Positions 1-5,591 are shown, counted from the stretch's first letter. The stretch: 6,125 bases of DNA from Chloracidobacterium sp. UBA7659 (GCA_002483395.1 DLHV01000112.1:1-6125); one strand, 5' to 3'. Numbers and translations are program-made. The notes: generated by a model from the letters alone, not told the origin.

Positions 1-741
1 CGGATTCGGAGTCAGATAATTGATCACCCCGCCGACCGTCTGCGGGCCGTATGCAATTTGCGCTGAGCCCTTAAGCACCTCGATCGATTCAAATCGCTCG
101 ATCGGCGGATGATAATACGAAGCGTTGTCTCCGTAGGGGGCGTAAGCCAATGGAAGCCCGTCTTCGAGCAGTAAAACTTTGGTTGAACGAGTCGGATTTG
201 TCCCGCGAATGCCTATATTGGGCCGCAGCCCGAAACCTTCTTCGTCACGAATATTGACGCCCGAGACCTTTCTGAGCGCCTCGGAGAAATTGAAAAGACG
301 GCTGTTCGCGAGTGTCAGAGAGTCGACTCGTTCGATCGAACCAGGGACCTCGTTCAGGCTCTCAGGCGTGCCGGCCAAATAATTGGAGGTTACCGAGATC
401 TCGACGGCGATCTGATCAGGTTCAAGTCTCAGGTCTATTGCACCGGATGCAGGCACGCTCACGGATTTGTTCGCCGCGCCGAAGCTGCGCTCCTTTGCCG
501 TAACGGTATAACGCCCGGTTGCGACATCTCGAAATATGAAAGCACCGCTTGAATCTGTAACGATCTCGCGGCGAAACGTTACATCACTGCGTGACAACGA
601 AACCGATGCCCCCGCGATAGCGTCGCCGTTAGCGTCCGCAACACGCCCCGAAATCGTATTTTCCGCCTGACCGAAGGCAATGAACGTAGCCGATAAAGTC
701 AGAAATATCAGGATAACGATCCTGCTGAGATTGTGTTTCAT
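1..741 (-). CDS. TonB-dependent outer-membrane receptor, FecA-like, N-terminal part (runs off left edge)
   Basis: The ATG is at 741-739 and the frame stays open for 247 codons to the window edge, so the beta-barrel and stop are outside. Residues 1-24 form a signal peptide (basic MKHNLSR, then a hydrophobic run ending AFG before QAE). Residues about 28-108 resemble a carboxypeptidase-regulatory-like beta-sandwich ([17 protein letters not shown], later GRYTVTA). A TonB-box-like VEISVTSN is near 113-120. The plug domain follows, with [69 protein letters not shown] and [15 protein letters not shown]. That plug pattern is characteristic of FecA-type ferric-citrate/siderophore receptors. The expected role is TonB/ExbBD-driven uptake of an iron complex across the outer membrane. 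The upstream Fur-box match supports iron, but the exact ligand cannot be read from the plug alone. No clear Shine-Dalgarno sequence precedes the start. Confidence 0.93.
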   Translation of the reverse strand, partial: MKHNLSRIVILIFLTLSATFIAFGQAENTISGRVADANGDAIAGASVSLSRSDVTFRREIVTDSSGAFIFRDVATGRYTVTAKERSFGAANKSVSVPASGAIDLRLEPDQIAVEISVTSNYLAGTPESLNEVPGSIERVDSLTLANSRLFNFSEALRKVSGVNIRDEEGFGLRPNIGIRGTNPTRSTKVLLLEDGLPLAYAPYGDNASYYHPPIERFESIEVLKGSAQIAYGPQTVGGVINYLTPNP

Positions 742-892
742 ATTGACTCTGAAAAATTGTTTTCAAAAAAACCGAGACGGAAATGCGGCACGCTCAATGG
801 TGCGTAATCAGCGCTTTTTATCAACCCTGCGGGATTTCGCCGAATGATGCCTGGTTTTCCGGGTTTATTAACATTCGAGTAATGTCTTTAAT
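742..892 (-). other. 5' leader of the TonB receptor gene
   Basis: If transcription starts near the Fur box, the receptor mRNA has an untranslated leader of roughly 150-170 nt. I looked for cobalamin- and other riboswitch-type conserved boxes and for strong hairpins and found none that I can support. Only short complementary stretches are visible. The region just before the start codon is A/T-rich with no obvious ribosome-binding site. Confidence 0.3.
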
Positions 893-911
893 GAAAATGA
901 TTTTCATTTTC
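893..911 (-). promoter_or_regulatory. Fur box (candidate operator)
   Basis: On the minus strand the 19 bases GAAAATGAAAATCATTTTC match 16 of 19 positions of the classic Fur consensus GATAATGATAATCATTATC, with mismatches at positions 3, 9 and 17. The site lies immediately downstream of a candidate -10 element of the FecA-like receptor gene, where a bound repressor would block transcription when iron is plentiful. The match and the location next to an iron-type receptor agree. Binding itself is inferred. Confidence 0.78.
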
Positions 912-919
912 ATTTGTAT

Positions 920-948
920 AGTAAACCGAAATTTGGACGGGTTGTCAA
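920..948 (-). promoter_or_regulatory. Candidate sigma70-type promoter for the TonB receptor
   Basis: On the minus strand a perfect TTGACA (948-943) is followed after 17 bases by TTTACT (925-920), which matches TATAAT at 4 of 6 positions. An alternative -10, TACTAT, lies two bases further on. The Fur box starts nine bases after the first -10, so transcription would begin next to or inside the operator. The -35 is convincing and the -10 is only moderate. Confidence 0.5.
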
Positions 949-964
949 AATCAGCAGGCACTTT

Positions 965-1037
965 TTCACCGCCGAGACGCGGAAATATCAAGAATAATTT
1001 CTCTCTCTTCTCTGCGTCTCTGCGTCTCTGCGTTGAA
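965..1037. repeat. Imperfect inverted repeat with 8-bp unit arms
   Basis: The left arm (965-983) and the right arm (1019-1037) are reverse complements at 16 of 19 positions. The right side contains three tandem 8-bp units, TCTGCGTC twice and TCTGCGTT (1011-1034), which read as ACGCAGAG-type units on the other strand. The left arm carries two degenerate copies. The element fills the space between the isomerase stop codon and the receptor promoter. It may act as a terminator-like hairpin in RNA, but there is no U-tract typical of an intrinsic terminator. Confidence 0.7.
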
Positions 1038-1044
1038 TTCCTAA

Positions 1045-1839
1045 TTATTTACCGGTGAAATTCGGCGGACGTTTTTCAAAGAATGCGGCGACGCCTTCTT
1101 TGAAGTCGGCGGATTTGCCGGATTCGATCTGGCATGCGTGTTCGAGTTCGAGCTGTTCGCTCAAAGTGTTTGAGAATGTGGCGTTGAGCATTTTTTTGAT
1201 GCGGCCGATCGAGCCGGTCGGGCCGGCGGCCAGCTTTACGGCAAACTTTCCTGCTTCTTCAAGCAGCGATTCGGCCGGGACGACGCGGGTGATCATGCCG
1301 ATCTGCAGTGCACGATTTGCATCGACGGTTCCTCCGGTCATAAACAATTCGGCGGCAATTTTTTCTCCAACGGCACGTGTGAGAAAGAATGTTCCGCCGC
1401 AATCGGGCGAAAGGCCTATGCGGACAAAAGCTTCGTTAAAACTTGCGTCTTCGGCAGCGACTATGAGGTCGCATGCGAGTGCGAAATTCGTTCCGGCACC
1501 GGCGCAGACACCGTTAACGGCTGCGATAAACGGGATAGGTGTTTCGCGGATCAGTACGATGACATTGTGCAGGGCCTTGAGCGGGTCTTCGAGAAAAGCT
1601 TCGATACGGCCCTCTTTTTCCCACATCGACTGCATTTCGCGCAAGTCGCCGCCGGAACAGAAGGCACGGCCGGAGCCAATGAGAATGACGGCCCTTGCTC
1701 CATCGGCGATCGCTTTTTCAATAGCTGCCCTTATGTCGAGACTGAGCTGAAGCGAAAGAGCGTTCAACGCTTCGGGGCGGTTCATTTGAACGGTCGCGAC
1801 ATTGTTATCGAAGATATAGGTTACGGTTTCAAAAGTCAT
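1045..1839 (-). CDS. Enoyl-CoA hydratase/isomerase family protein, PaaG-type isomerase
   Basis: This 264-residue crotonase-fold protein acts on CoA thioesters in the cytoplasm. The oxyanion-hole regions are visible at FCSGGD (60-65) and AVNGVCAGAG (107-116). The position of the first hydratase glutamate (E144 of rat enoyl-CoA hydratase) is Asn118 and the second (E164) aligns with Phe138, so it is probably not a classic hydratase. Instead Asp146 in GLSPDCGG matches the catalytic Asp of PaaG-type ring-opening isomerases, and the C-terminus (SADFKEGVAAFFEKRPPNFTGK region, 243-264) also matches PaaG closely. The likely reaction is double-bond isomerisation of enoyl-CoA or 1,2-epoxyphenylacetyl-CoA. 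No other paa genes are visible, so the substrate is open. I chose the ATG at 1839 because MTFETVTYIFDN begins the family fold. The in-frame extension to 1923 is only the translated 7-bp-unit repeat. No Shine-Dalgarno sequence is visible. Confidence 0.9.
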   Translation of the reverse strand: MTFETVTYIFDNNVATVQMNRPEALNALSLQLSLDIRAAIEKAIADGARAVILIGSGRAFCSGGDLREMQSMWEKEGRIEAFLEDPLKALHNVIVLIRETPIPFIAAVNGVCAGAGTNFALACDLIVAAEDASFNEAFVRIGLSPDCGGTFFLTRAVGEKIAAELFMTGGTVDANRALQIGMITRVVPAESLLEEAGKFAVKLAAGPTGSIGRIKKMLNATFSNTLSEQLELEHACQIESGKSADFKEGVAAFFEKRPPNFTGK

Positions 1840-1847
1840 AGGTAAGT

Positions 1848-1927
1848 AGTCTTGAGTCGAGAGTCTTAAGTCCTGAGCAGGAAATAGACTTTTCCGACTC
1901 AAGACTCTTGACTCAAAACTCACGACT
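1848..1927. repeat. Imperfect inverted repeat with 7-bp unit arms
   Basis: The arms at 1848-1883 and 1892-1927 are reverse complements at 26 of 36 positions, separated by only 8 bases. Each arm divides cleanly into five 7-bp units of the pattern AGTCNNG. On the left they are AGTCTTG, AGTCGAG, AGTCTTA, AGTCCTG and AGCAGGA. The right arm, read on the other strand, gives AGTCGTG, AGTTTTG, AGTCAAG, AGTCTTG and AGTCGGA. The element fills the gap between the stop of the zinc-ribbon gene and the start of the isomerase gene and would form a long imperfect hairpin in RNA. Confidence 0.8.
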
Positions 1928-1929
1928 GT

Positions 1930-2211
1930 TCAGGCAAATTTTGCGCGCGAGCGGCTCGCTTCGTGGCAGTCGCGGCAGAGGACGGAGCGGCCGACCTTTG
2001 GTTGAAACGGAACCTGATCGTGCTTGCCGCAATGGTCGCAGACGATCTCAAACCGCTTCGGCGCGTCGTTACCAACCGCAGCTTTTTTACCACGGCATTT
2101 TGGGCACCGCTGGGGCGGCATCATATTACGCTGATAGAATGTCTCCTGCTCTTTTTCGGTGAAAAGAAAGGCATCTTTGCACTGAACACAAGAAGTTTCA
2201 ACGTCCGGCAT
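1930..2211 (-). CDS. Small double zinc-ribbon protein
   Basis: This 93-residue protein has four CxxC knuckles: Cys8/Cys11, Cys36/Cys39, Cys58/Cys61 and Cys79/Cys82, enough for two zinc sites. The first half (CVQCKDAFLFTEKEQETFYQ, then PPQRCPKCR) matches the 'probable zinc-ribbon' type of domain seen in many uncharacterised bacterial proteins. The second half (CDHCGKHDQVPFQP, then GRSVLCRDC) is the related CxxC-VPFxP-GRxVxCxxC ribbon. A nucleic-acid or protein-binding role is plausible, but no function is established. The start is fixed by an AGGAG Shine-Dalgarno sequence eight bases upstream of the ATG at 2211. A longer reading from 2256 adds residues with no domain support. Confidence 0.85.
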   Translation of the reverse strand: MPDVETSCVQCKDAFLFTEKEQETFYQRNMMPPQRCPKCRGKKAAVGNDAPKRFEIVCDHCGKHDQVPFQPKVGRSVLCRDCHEASRSRAKFA

Positions 2212-2219
2212 CACAGTTT

Positions 2220-2224
2220 CTCCT
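2220..2224 (-). promoter_or_regulatory. Ribosome binding site of the zinc-ribbon gene
   Basis: AGGAG on the minus strand, eight bases before the ATG at 2211. It is the clearest Shine-Dalgarno sequence in the window and decides the start against the upstream in-frame ATG at 2256. The gap between this gene and the deacetylase stop (2225-2281) holds no recognisable terminator. Confidence 0.7.
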
Positions 2225-2281
2225 GATTGTTGTAGATAATGAATGCATCTTATCACAACATCCGTCGAAAGCGTAAGGCAT

Positions 2282-3226
2282 TTAGGGCTTGGCGAGTTCG
2301 GCGACGTGGCTATTCACCGTCTGCCCGAGCGTTTCGAGATTGTAGCCACCCTCAAGACACGAAACTACTCGGCCCTCGCACATTTCATCCGCCCATTCCC
2401 TGACTGTCCTCGTCATTGAAACATAATCGGGGTCTTCGAGCTGAAGCTGGCCGAGCGGATCCGTCAGATGGGCGTCGAACCCGGCGGAGATAAAGATCAG
2501 GTCGGGTTTCATCTTTACGGCGATATCACCGATCGCCGATTCGAAGATCGATCTCTGAACGCTCGCCAGCGTATAAGCGCGCATCGGGACATTCAGCGTC
2601 GTGCCGAGACCACGCCCGTGGCCGGTTTCGCCGCGTGCTCCGGTTCCCGGATACCAGGGATATTGGTGCATGGAGAAAAAGAAAACTTTCGGGTCGGTAT
2701 AGAAAATTCCCTGAGTGCCGTTGCCATGATGGACGTCCCAATCGACGATCGCGACGCGGTCGATCTCTTTATATGTATTCTGCGCGTAACTGGCGGCGAT
2801 GGCGACGTTGTTGAAAAGGCAAAAACCCATCGCGTTCTCCGCCGTTGCGTGATGCCCCGGCGGCCGGACGGCGACAAACGCATTTTTCGTTTCGCCTTGC
2901 ATCACCGCATCGACCGCACGGCAGGCGCCACCAGCTGCAAAGAGCGACGCGTCGAACGACTTCATCGAGATTGTCGTGTCGGCATCAAGCCGGTCATGCC
3001 CGGCGGCAAATGCATTTTCAACACGCTGGAAATGCTCCTTCGTATGGGCTGCCTGTACGATTCCCTGCTGTGCTTTTTCCGGCGTGATCTCAACGAGTTC
3101 GCCCCAAAGCCCTGTGTCTTTTTGCAAAGCGTCGATGACAACGCGATAACGCTCCGCCGTCTCCGGATGGCCTGGGCCGGTGTCGTGCATTTCGTAGATC
3201 GGATGGTGTATGAGTGCTGTGGCCAT
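2282..3226 (-). CDS. Histone deacetylase-like / AcuC-type zinc deacetylase
   Basis: This 314-residue arginase/deacetylase-fold enzyme is of normal length for a bacterial class II-like HDAC homologue. The N-terminal HHPIYEMHDTGPGHPETAER is typical of the family. RPPGHHA (121-127) supplies the tandem active-site histidines 125/126. VDWDVHHGNGTQ (161-172) gives zinc ligands Asp164 and His166. SAGFDAH (247-253) gives the third ligand, Asp251. LEGGYN (291-296) carries the catalytic tyrosine 295. All key residues are present, so it should be active on an acetylated amine: acetyl-lysine protein (AcuC-like control of acetyl-CoA synthetase), acetylpolyamine or another small amide. The neighbours do not decide between these. 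No Shine-Dalgarno sequence is visible. The 115-bp inverted repeat begins nine bases upstream of the ATG. Confidence 0.93.
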   Translation of the reverse strand: MATALIHHPIYEMHDTGPGHPETAERYRVVIDALQKDTGLWGELVEITPEKAQQGIVQAAHTKEHFQRVENAFAAGHDRLDADTTISMKSFDASLFAAGGACRAVDAVMQGETKNAFVAVRPPGHHATAENAMGFCLFNNVAIAASYAQNTYKEIDRVAIVDWDVHHGNGTQGIFYTDPKVFFFSMHQYPWYPGTGARGETGHGRGLGTTLNVPMRAYTLASVQRSIFESAIGDIAVKMKPDLIFISAGFDAHLTDPLGQLQLEDPDYVSMTRTVREWADEMCEGRVVSCLEGGYNLETLGQTVNSHVAELAKP

Positions 3227-3235
3227 GAAAAAACT

Positions 3236-3350
3236 TTAACGCAAAGACGCGAAGTCGCTAAGCCGCAATGACAGATTTAGCACTTTTAAAGTCCTCCAGG
3301 GCATAATGTTCTTCCTTTTGCGTCTTGGCGTCTTGGCTACTTTGCGTTAA
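3236..3350. repeat. Inverted-repeat element with 8-bp unit arms (MITE-like)
   Basis: The 33-bp arms at 3236-3268 and 3318-3350 are reverse complements at 27 of 33 positions, and the outermost 11 are identical. The arms enclose a 49-bp A/T-richer spacer. After TTA, each arm reads as four 8-bp units of the pattern NCGCNAAG: ACGCAAAG, ACGCGAAG, TCGCTAAG and CCGCAATG on the left. The right arm read on the other strand gives ACGCAAAG, TAGCCAAG, ACGCCAAG and ACGCAAAA. It fills the gap between the oxidoreductase stop and the deacetylase start. Similar ACGCAAAG-type intergenic repeats are, as I recall, common in environmental bacterial genomes. Mobility is not shown. Confidence 0.82.
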
Positions 3351-3359
3351 GTATCGGCA

Positions 3360-4583
3360 TTAGATGAAAGCGGTTTCGTGGAGCAGTTCGCCATTCGCAA
3401 AACGGTCAAGGCTGAGGCACGAAACATCGAGAAAACTTGCCGTACCATCAAGCATAATCTCGCTCAGCGCGCGGCCTGTCGCAGGCGAATGCATAACACC
3501 GTGGCCGCTAAAGCCGTTGGCAAAATAGAGCCCTTTGATGTCGCAGCCGCCGAGGATCGCGTGGTGGTCGGGCGTATTTTCGTACAATCCGGCGCGGCAT
3601 TTTTCGCGAACAACCTCGGTTTCATAGAGAAACGGCGCGCGGTGTTTTGCGTGTTCGTAAACTTTTGCAATAAATGTGTCGTCAAATTCAGTATTCAGCG
3701 ATGGCGGTTCGTCCGGATCGGGATAGGCAAACAGGACCTCCCTGTTCGCGGTTCTGCCTGCGGCCGGCTTCGACCGCCCTGCGGTCGTTGCAGGCGAGCC
3801 GCCTGCGGTCCAGTCCGCCATAAAATCCCACGCCGGGCGAAAATGAAAACCGCTTCCGATGTCGAGGACCATCGGCAGGTCCGCAGGCAGCGGTTCTGTT
3901 GAACGTGCCCAGACGATCTGGCGCCGCTGCGGTTCGACGGGAAGATCGATACCGGCCGTTGCGGCTAATTCCCGTGCCCACGCACCGGTACAGAGGACAA
4001 CGTTTTCGCATTCGATCCGGCCCTGATCTGTTTCAACCGCCGTGACTCTGCCGGTGTTCGTTTCGATGGACAAGACCCGCGTATCGAACCCGATCCTGGC
4101 ACCGTTTTGCAAGGCTCCTTCGGTAAACCCTCGCATCACCGCGAGTGGGTCAATAAAGCCGTCGCGCCTGCCAAAGCTTCCGCCCGTGATGTCTTCGCAG
4201 TTCATTCCCTGCACGATCTTTTGGATGGTTTGAGCATCGACTATCTCAACGTCTTTAACGCCGAGCTCGCGCTGTTTTTCAACGTTTCGCTTCAGATAAT
4301 CGAGCTGCTCGCTGGTCGTCGCAAAAAAGAGATATCCGCGCGGCTCATATTCGCAATCGACCTCCCAATCGTTAAAAAAGCCGAGCGAGTACAGCGACAT
4401 TTTGATATTAATGTCCGTTTCGAACTGTGCGCGAACGCCGCCGGTCGCCTTTCCGGTCGAACCCATTCCCTGCTGTGGTTCACGTTCGAGTATGAGCACA
4501 TCGCGTGCTCCGCGTTGGGTCAAGTGGTACGCAACGCTTGCCCCGACCACGCCGCCGCCGATGACTACAATTTCAGATTTCAT
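3360..4583 (-). CDS. FAD-dependent oxidoreductase, DAO family (sarcosine/glycine oxidase-like)
   Basis: This 407-residue protein has an N-terminal Rossmann dinucleotide-binding motif, VVIGGGVVGASVAYHL (6-21), with the ribose-binding acid Glu33 in LILERE. MGSTGKATGGVRAQF (40-54) resembles the FAD/substrate region of sarcosine oxidase beta-subunit and dimethylglycine dehydrogenase relatives. The second FAD segment is VVLCTGAWARELA (195-207) and the C-terminal one is GLYFANGFSGHGVMHSPATGR (351-371). It should oxidise a secondary or primary amine or amino acid, with FAD as cofactor. The exact substrate is unknown and no partner subunits are nearby. Oddity: between GFHFRP (245-250) and REVLFAYPDP (281-290) there are about 30 residues (251-280), rich in Ala/Gly/Thr/Pro, where relatives have only a few. 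The DNA there is a GC-rich hairpin repeat. The start at 4583 puts the GGG motif at the usual distance; no Shine-Dalgarno sequence is visible. Confidence 0.9.
   Translation of the reverse strand: MKSEIVVIGGGVVGASVAYHLTQRGARDVLILEREPQQGMGSTGKATGGVRAQFETDINIKMSLYSLGFFNDWEVDCEYEPRGYLFFATTSEQLDYLKRNVEKQRELGVKDVEIVDAQTIQKIVQGMNCEDITGGSFGRRDGFIDPLAVMRGFTEGALQNGARIGFDTRVLSIETNTGRVTAVETDQGRIECENVVLCTGAWARELAATAGIDLPVEPQRRQIVWARSTEPLPADLPMVLDIGSGFHFRPAWDFMADWTAGGSPATTAGRSKPAAGRTANREVLFAYPDPDEPPSLNTEFDDTFIAKVYEHAKHRAPFLYETEVVREKCRAGLYENTPDHHAILGGCDIKGLYFANGFSGHGVMHSPATGRALSEIMLDGTASFLDVSCLSLDRFANGELLHETAFI
3756..3808. repeat. GC-rich double-hairpin repeat inserted in frame in the oxidoreductase gene
   Basis: Two perfect hairpins, each with a 7-bp stem and a 3-base loop, lie two bases apart: CGACCGC/GCGGTCG (3771-3777 and 3781-3787) and GCAGGCG/CGCCTGC (3790-3796 and 3800-3806). 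The 8-mer GCCTGCGG occurs directly at 3756-3763 and 3801-3808. In the gene's frame the element reads WTAGGSPATTAGRSKPAAGR, a low-complexity stretch with no counterpart expected in the DAO fold. The wider insertion probably lies within 3744-3833, a multiple of three that leaves the frame intact. The boundaries are estimated from family expectation, not from an alignment. Confidence 0.65.
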
Positions 4584-4645
4584 AGGCAGAACACGACCGG
4601 TAGGTAGTGTGTAGATTTTTCATAGGCAGAAGTGTGTAGATTTTT
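4578..4645. repeat. Local direct duplications around the oxidoreductase start
   Basis: TTTCATAGGCAGAA occurs at 4578-4591, covering the start codon, and again at 4618-4631. AGTGTGTAGATTTTT occurs at 4606-4620 and 4631-4645. The blocks interleave. On the coding strand this produces a second, out-of-frame ATG (4623) with the same flanks as the real one. A ten-base inverted copy, TTCTGCCTAT, lies at 4695-4704 over the stop codon of the upstream VOC gene. The rest of this gap (4646-4694) shows only a short imperfect palindrome, CCGGAATTTCGG. Confidence 0.8.
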
Positions 4646-4700
4646 GCGAAAAGTGTCCGGAATTTCGGAAGAACACCCCCGCTACCGCTTGGGTTTCTGC

Positions 4701-5114
4701 CTATTTAGCGAACACAAGAGAAAAATCGTTAAAGCCTTTGAACTCGAGAGCGTTACCGCTCGGATCGAGAAAGAACATCGTCGCCTGTTCGCCGACCTCG
4801 CCGGCAAAGCGTATCTTCGGTTCGATGATGAATTCCACGCCTTTCGATCTGAGCTTTTCGGCCAATACTTTCCAATCGTCCATCGGCAGAACGATGCCGA
4901 AATGCGGGATCGGAACAGCATCGGAGTCGAAGCCGTTACTCGCGGTTTGCCGAGCAAACTCCGGCGCAAGATGCGTCACGATCTGATGGCCGTAAAGGCT
5001 GAAATCGATCCAGCAGTCTGAACTGCGGCCTTCGTCACATTCGAGCACGCCGCCGTAAAATTCGCGGGCCGCATCGAGGTCGTGGACAGGAAATGCCAGG
5101 TGAAATAAATTCAT
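4701..5114 (-). CDS. VOC-superfamily (glyoxalase/bleomycin-resistance fold) protein
   Basis: This 137-residue protein has two beta-alpha-beta-beta-beta modules. The first begins [24 protein letters not shown] (2-25) and the second begins [26 protein letters not shown] (70-95) and ends [15 protein letters not shown] (114-128). His5, His71 and Glu124 are at positions typical of metal ligands in the family, so it is probably metal-dependent. The reaction (lyase, dioxygenase or antibiotic binding) cannot be told from sequence. I chose ATG 5114. An in-frame GTG at 5129 would add five residues encoded partly by the flanking repeat. The gene reads in the same direction as DinB upstream, and the two would be nearly adjacent without the intervening cassette. 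Confidence 0.88.
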   Translation of the reverse strand: MNLFHLAFPVHDLDAAREFYGGVLECDEGRSSDCWIDFSLYGHQIVTHLAPEFARQTASNGFDSDAVPIPHFGIVLPMDDWKVLAEKLRSKGVEFIIEPKIRFAGEVGEQATMFFLDPSGNALEFKGFNDFSLVFAK

Positions 5115-5123
5115 ATGAGTTTG

Positions 5124-5153
5124 GTCCACAGATGAACACAGATGGACACAGAT
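5124..5153 (+). repeat. Left terminal inverted repeat, three 10-bp units
   Basis: The sequence divides into GTCCACAGAT, GAACACAGAT and GGACACAGAT, that is, three 10-bp units ending in CACAGAT. A run of T follows it on the inner side. It pairs with 5590-5619 with only two mismatches, both in the third unit. Confidence 0.85.
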
Positions 5154-5162
5154 TTTTTTAAG

Positions 5163-5591
5163 TCATAAAGCAATTCGTTTAACTTCAACTCGTGGCGACC
5201 CGAAGTTAATCAAAAGGCCGAGTCGAATTCCGGTGGCTTTCAAATAATTTAGGCATTGTGCTTTGTGAGCATCTTCCAATGCGCGTATCGCCTTAACTTC
5301 AATAATGACGCAACCGTTGACAACAAGGTCCGCTTCATACAACCCGACGATGATTCCGTCATAGAGCACGTTGATTTTTTGCTGTTGCTCGACGTGAAAT
5401 CCCTCTTTACGAAGCTCGTGTGCAAGAGAATTCTCATAAACTTTTTCTAAAAAGCCGCAACCGAGACTGTTGCTGACTTTATACGCACAGCCAATTATCT
5501 TCTCCGTCAATTCAGCCGGCGGCAATTCCACAGTTCCCGCCGCTTCACCGTTCTCAAAAAGTACCGACAAAATATTCTTATCCGTCTTCAT
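5163..5591 (-). CDS. GxxExxY protein (PDDEXK_3 nuclease-like)
   Basis: This 142-residue protein has the family hallmark GFLEKVYENSLAHEL (46-60) followed by a nuclease-like core: YEADLVV (85-91, Asp88), VIIEVKA (95-101, Glu98 and Lys100), KAQCLNYLKATG (110-121, Gln112) and the typical end LGLLINFGSPRVEVKRI (124-140). Together Asp88, Glu98 and Lys100 fit the PD-(D/E)XK pattern, so metal-dependent nuclease activity is possible, but the biological role of this widespread family is unknown. Length is normal, with a somewhat longer N-terminus (1-26). The ATG (5591-5589) straddles the inner end of the right repeat, and residues MKTD are encoded by a fourth, degenerate copy of its 10-bp unit (GAAGACGGAT). 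No Shine-Dalgarno sequence is visible. Confidence 0.92.
   Translation of the reverse strand: MKTDKNILSVLFENGEAAGTVELPPAELTEKIIGCAYKVSNSLGCGFLEKVYENSLAHELRKEGFHVEQQQKINVLYDGIIVGLYEADLVVNGCVIIEVKAIRALEDAHKAQCLNYLKATGIRLGLLINFGSPRVEVKRIAL

Noticed and set aside
179..503. Plus-strand short ORFs at 179-382 and 312-503
   Set aside because: Both are antisense to the TonB receptor plug and N-terminal domains, which translate cleanly on the minus strand.
742..892. Riboswitch in the receptor leader (for example cobalamin)
   Set aside because: I found no conserved riboswitch boxes or extended helices. The Fur box explains regulation more simply.
783..1058. Plus-strand 91-codon ORF
   Set aside because: Its translation runs through the Fur box (MKMIFIFIC) and the 8-bp-unit repeat (SASLRLCV), with no domain. 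It is a chance reading of regulatory DNA.
1055..1750. Plus-strand 231-codon ORF opposite the isomerase
   Set aside because: It is antisense to a clearly conserved crotonase gene, with Ser/Ala/Pro-rich composition and no family features.
1840..1923. N-terminal extension of the isomerase to 1923
   Set aside because: The extra residues are only the translated 7-bp-unit palindrome. The family fold begins at the ATG at 1839.
2468..3271. Plus-strand 267-codon ORF opposite the deacetylase
   Set aside because: It is antisense to an HDAC-family gene with all catalytic residues, and its end runs into the 3236-3350 repeat.
3378..3902. Plus-strand 174-codon ORF opposite the oxidoreductase
   Set aside because: It is a shadow of the DAO gene and crosses the GC-rich hairpin element, which lacks stop codons in several frames.
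2282..4583. Deacetylase plus oxidoreductase as one catabolic operon
   Set aside because: They share orientation, but a 115-bp palindromic element separates them and no shared substrate is evident.
4573..4623. 16-codon upstream ORF as a real gene
   Set aside because: Its start is a by-product of the local duplication and there is no ribosome-binding site. I kept it only as part of the possible switch.
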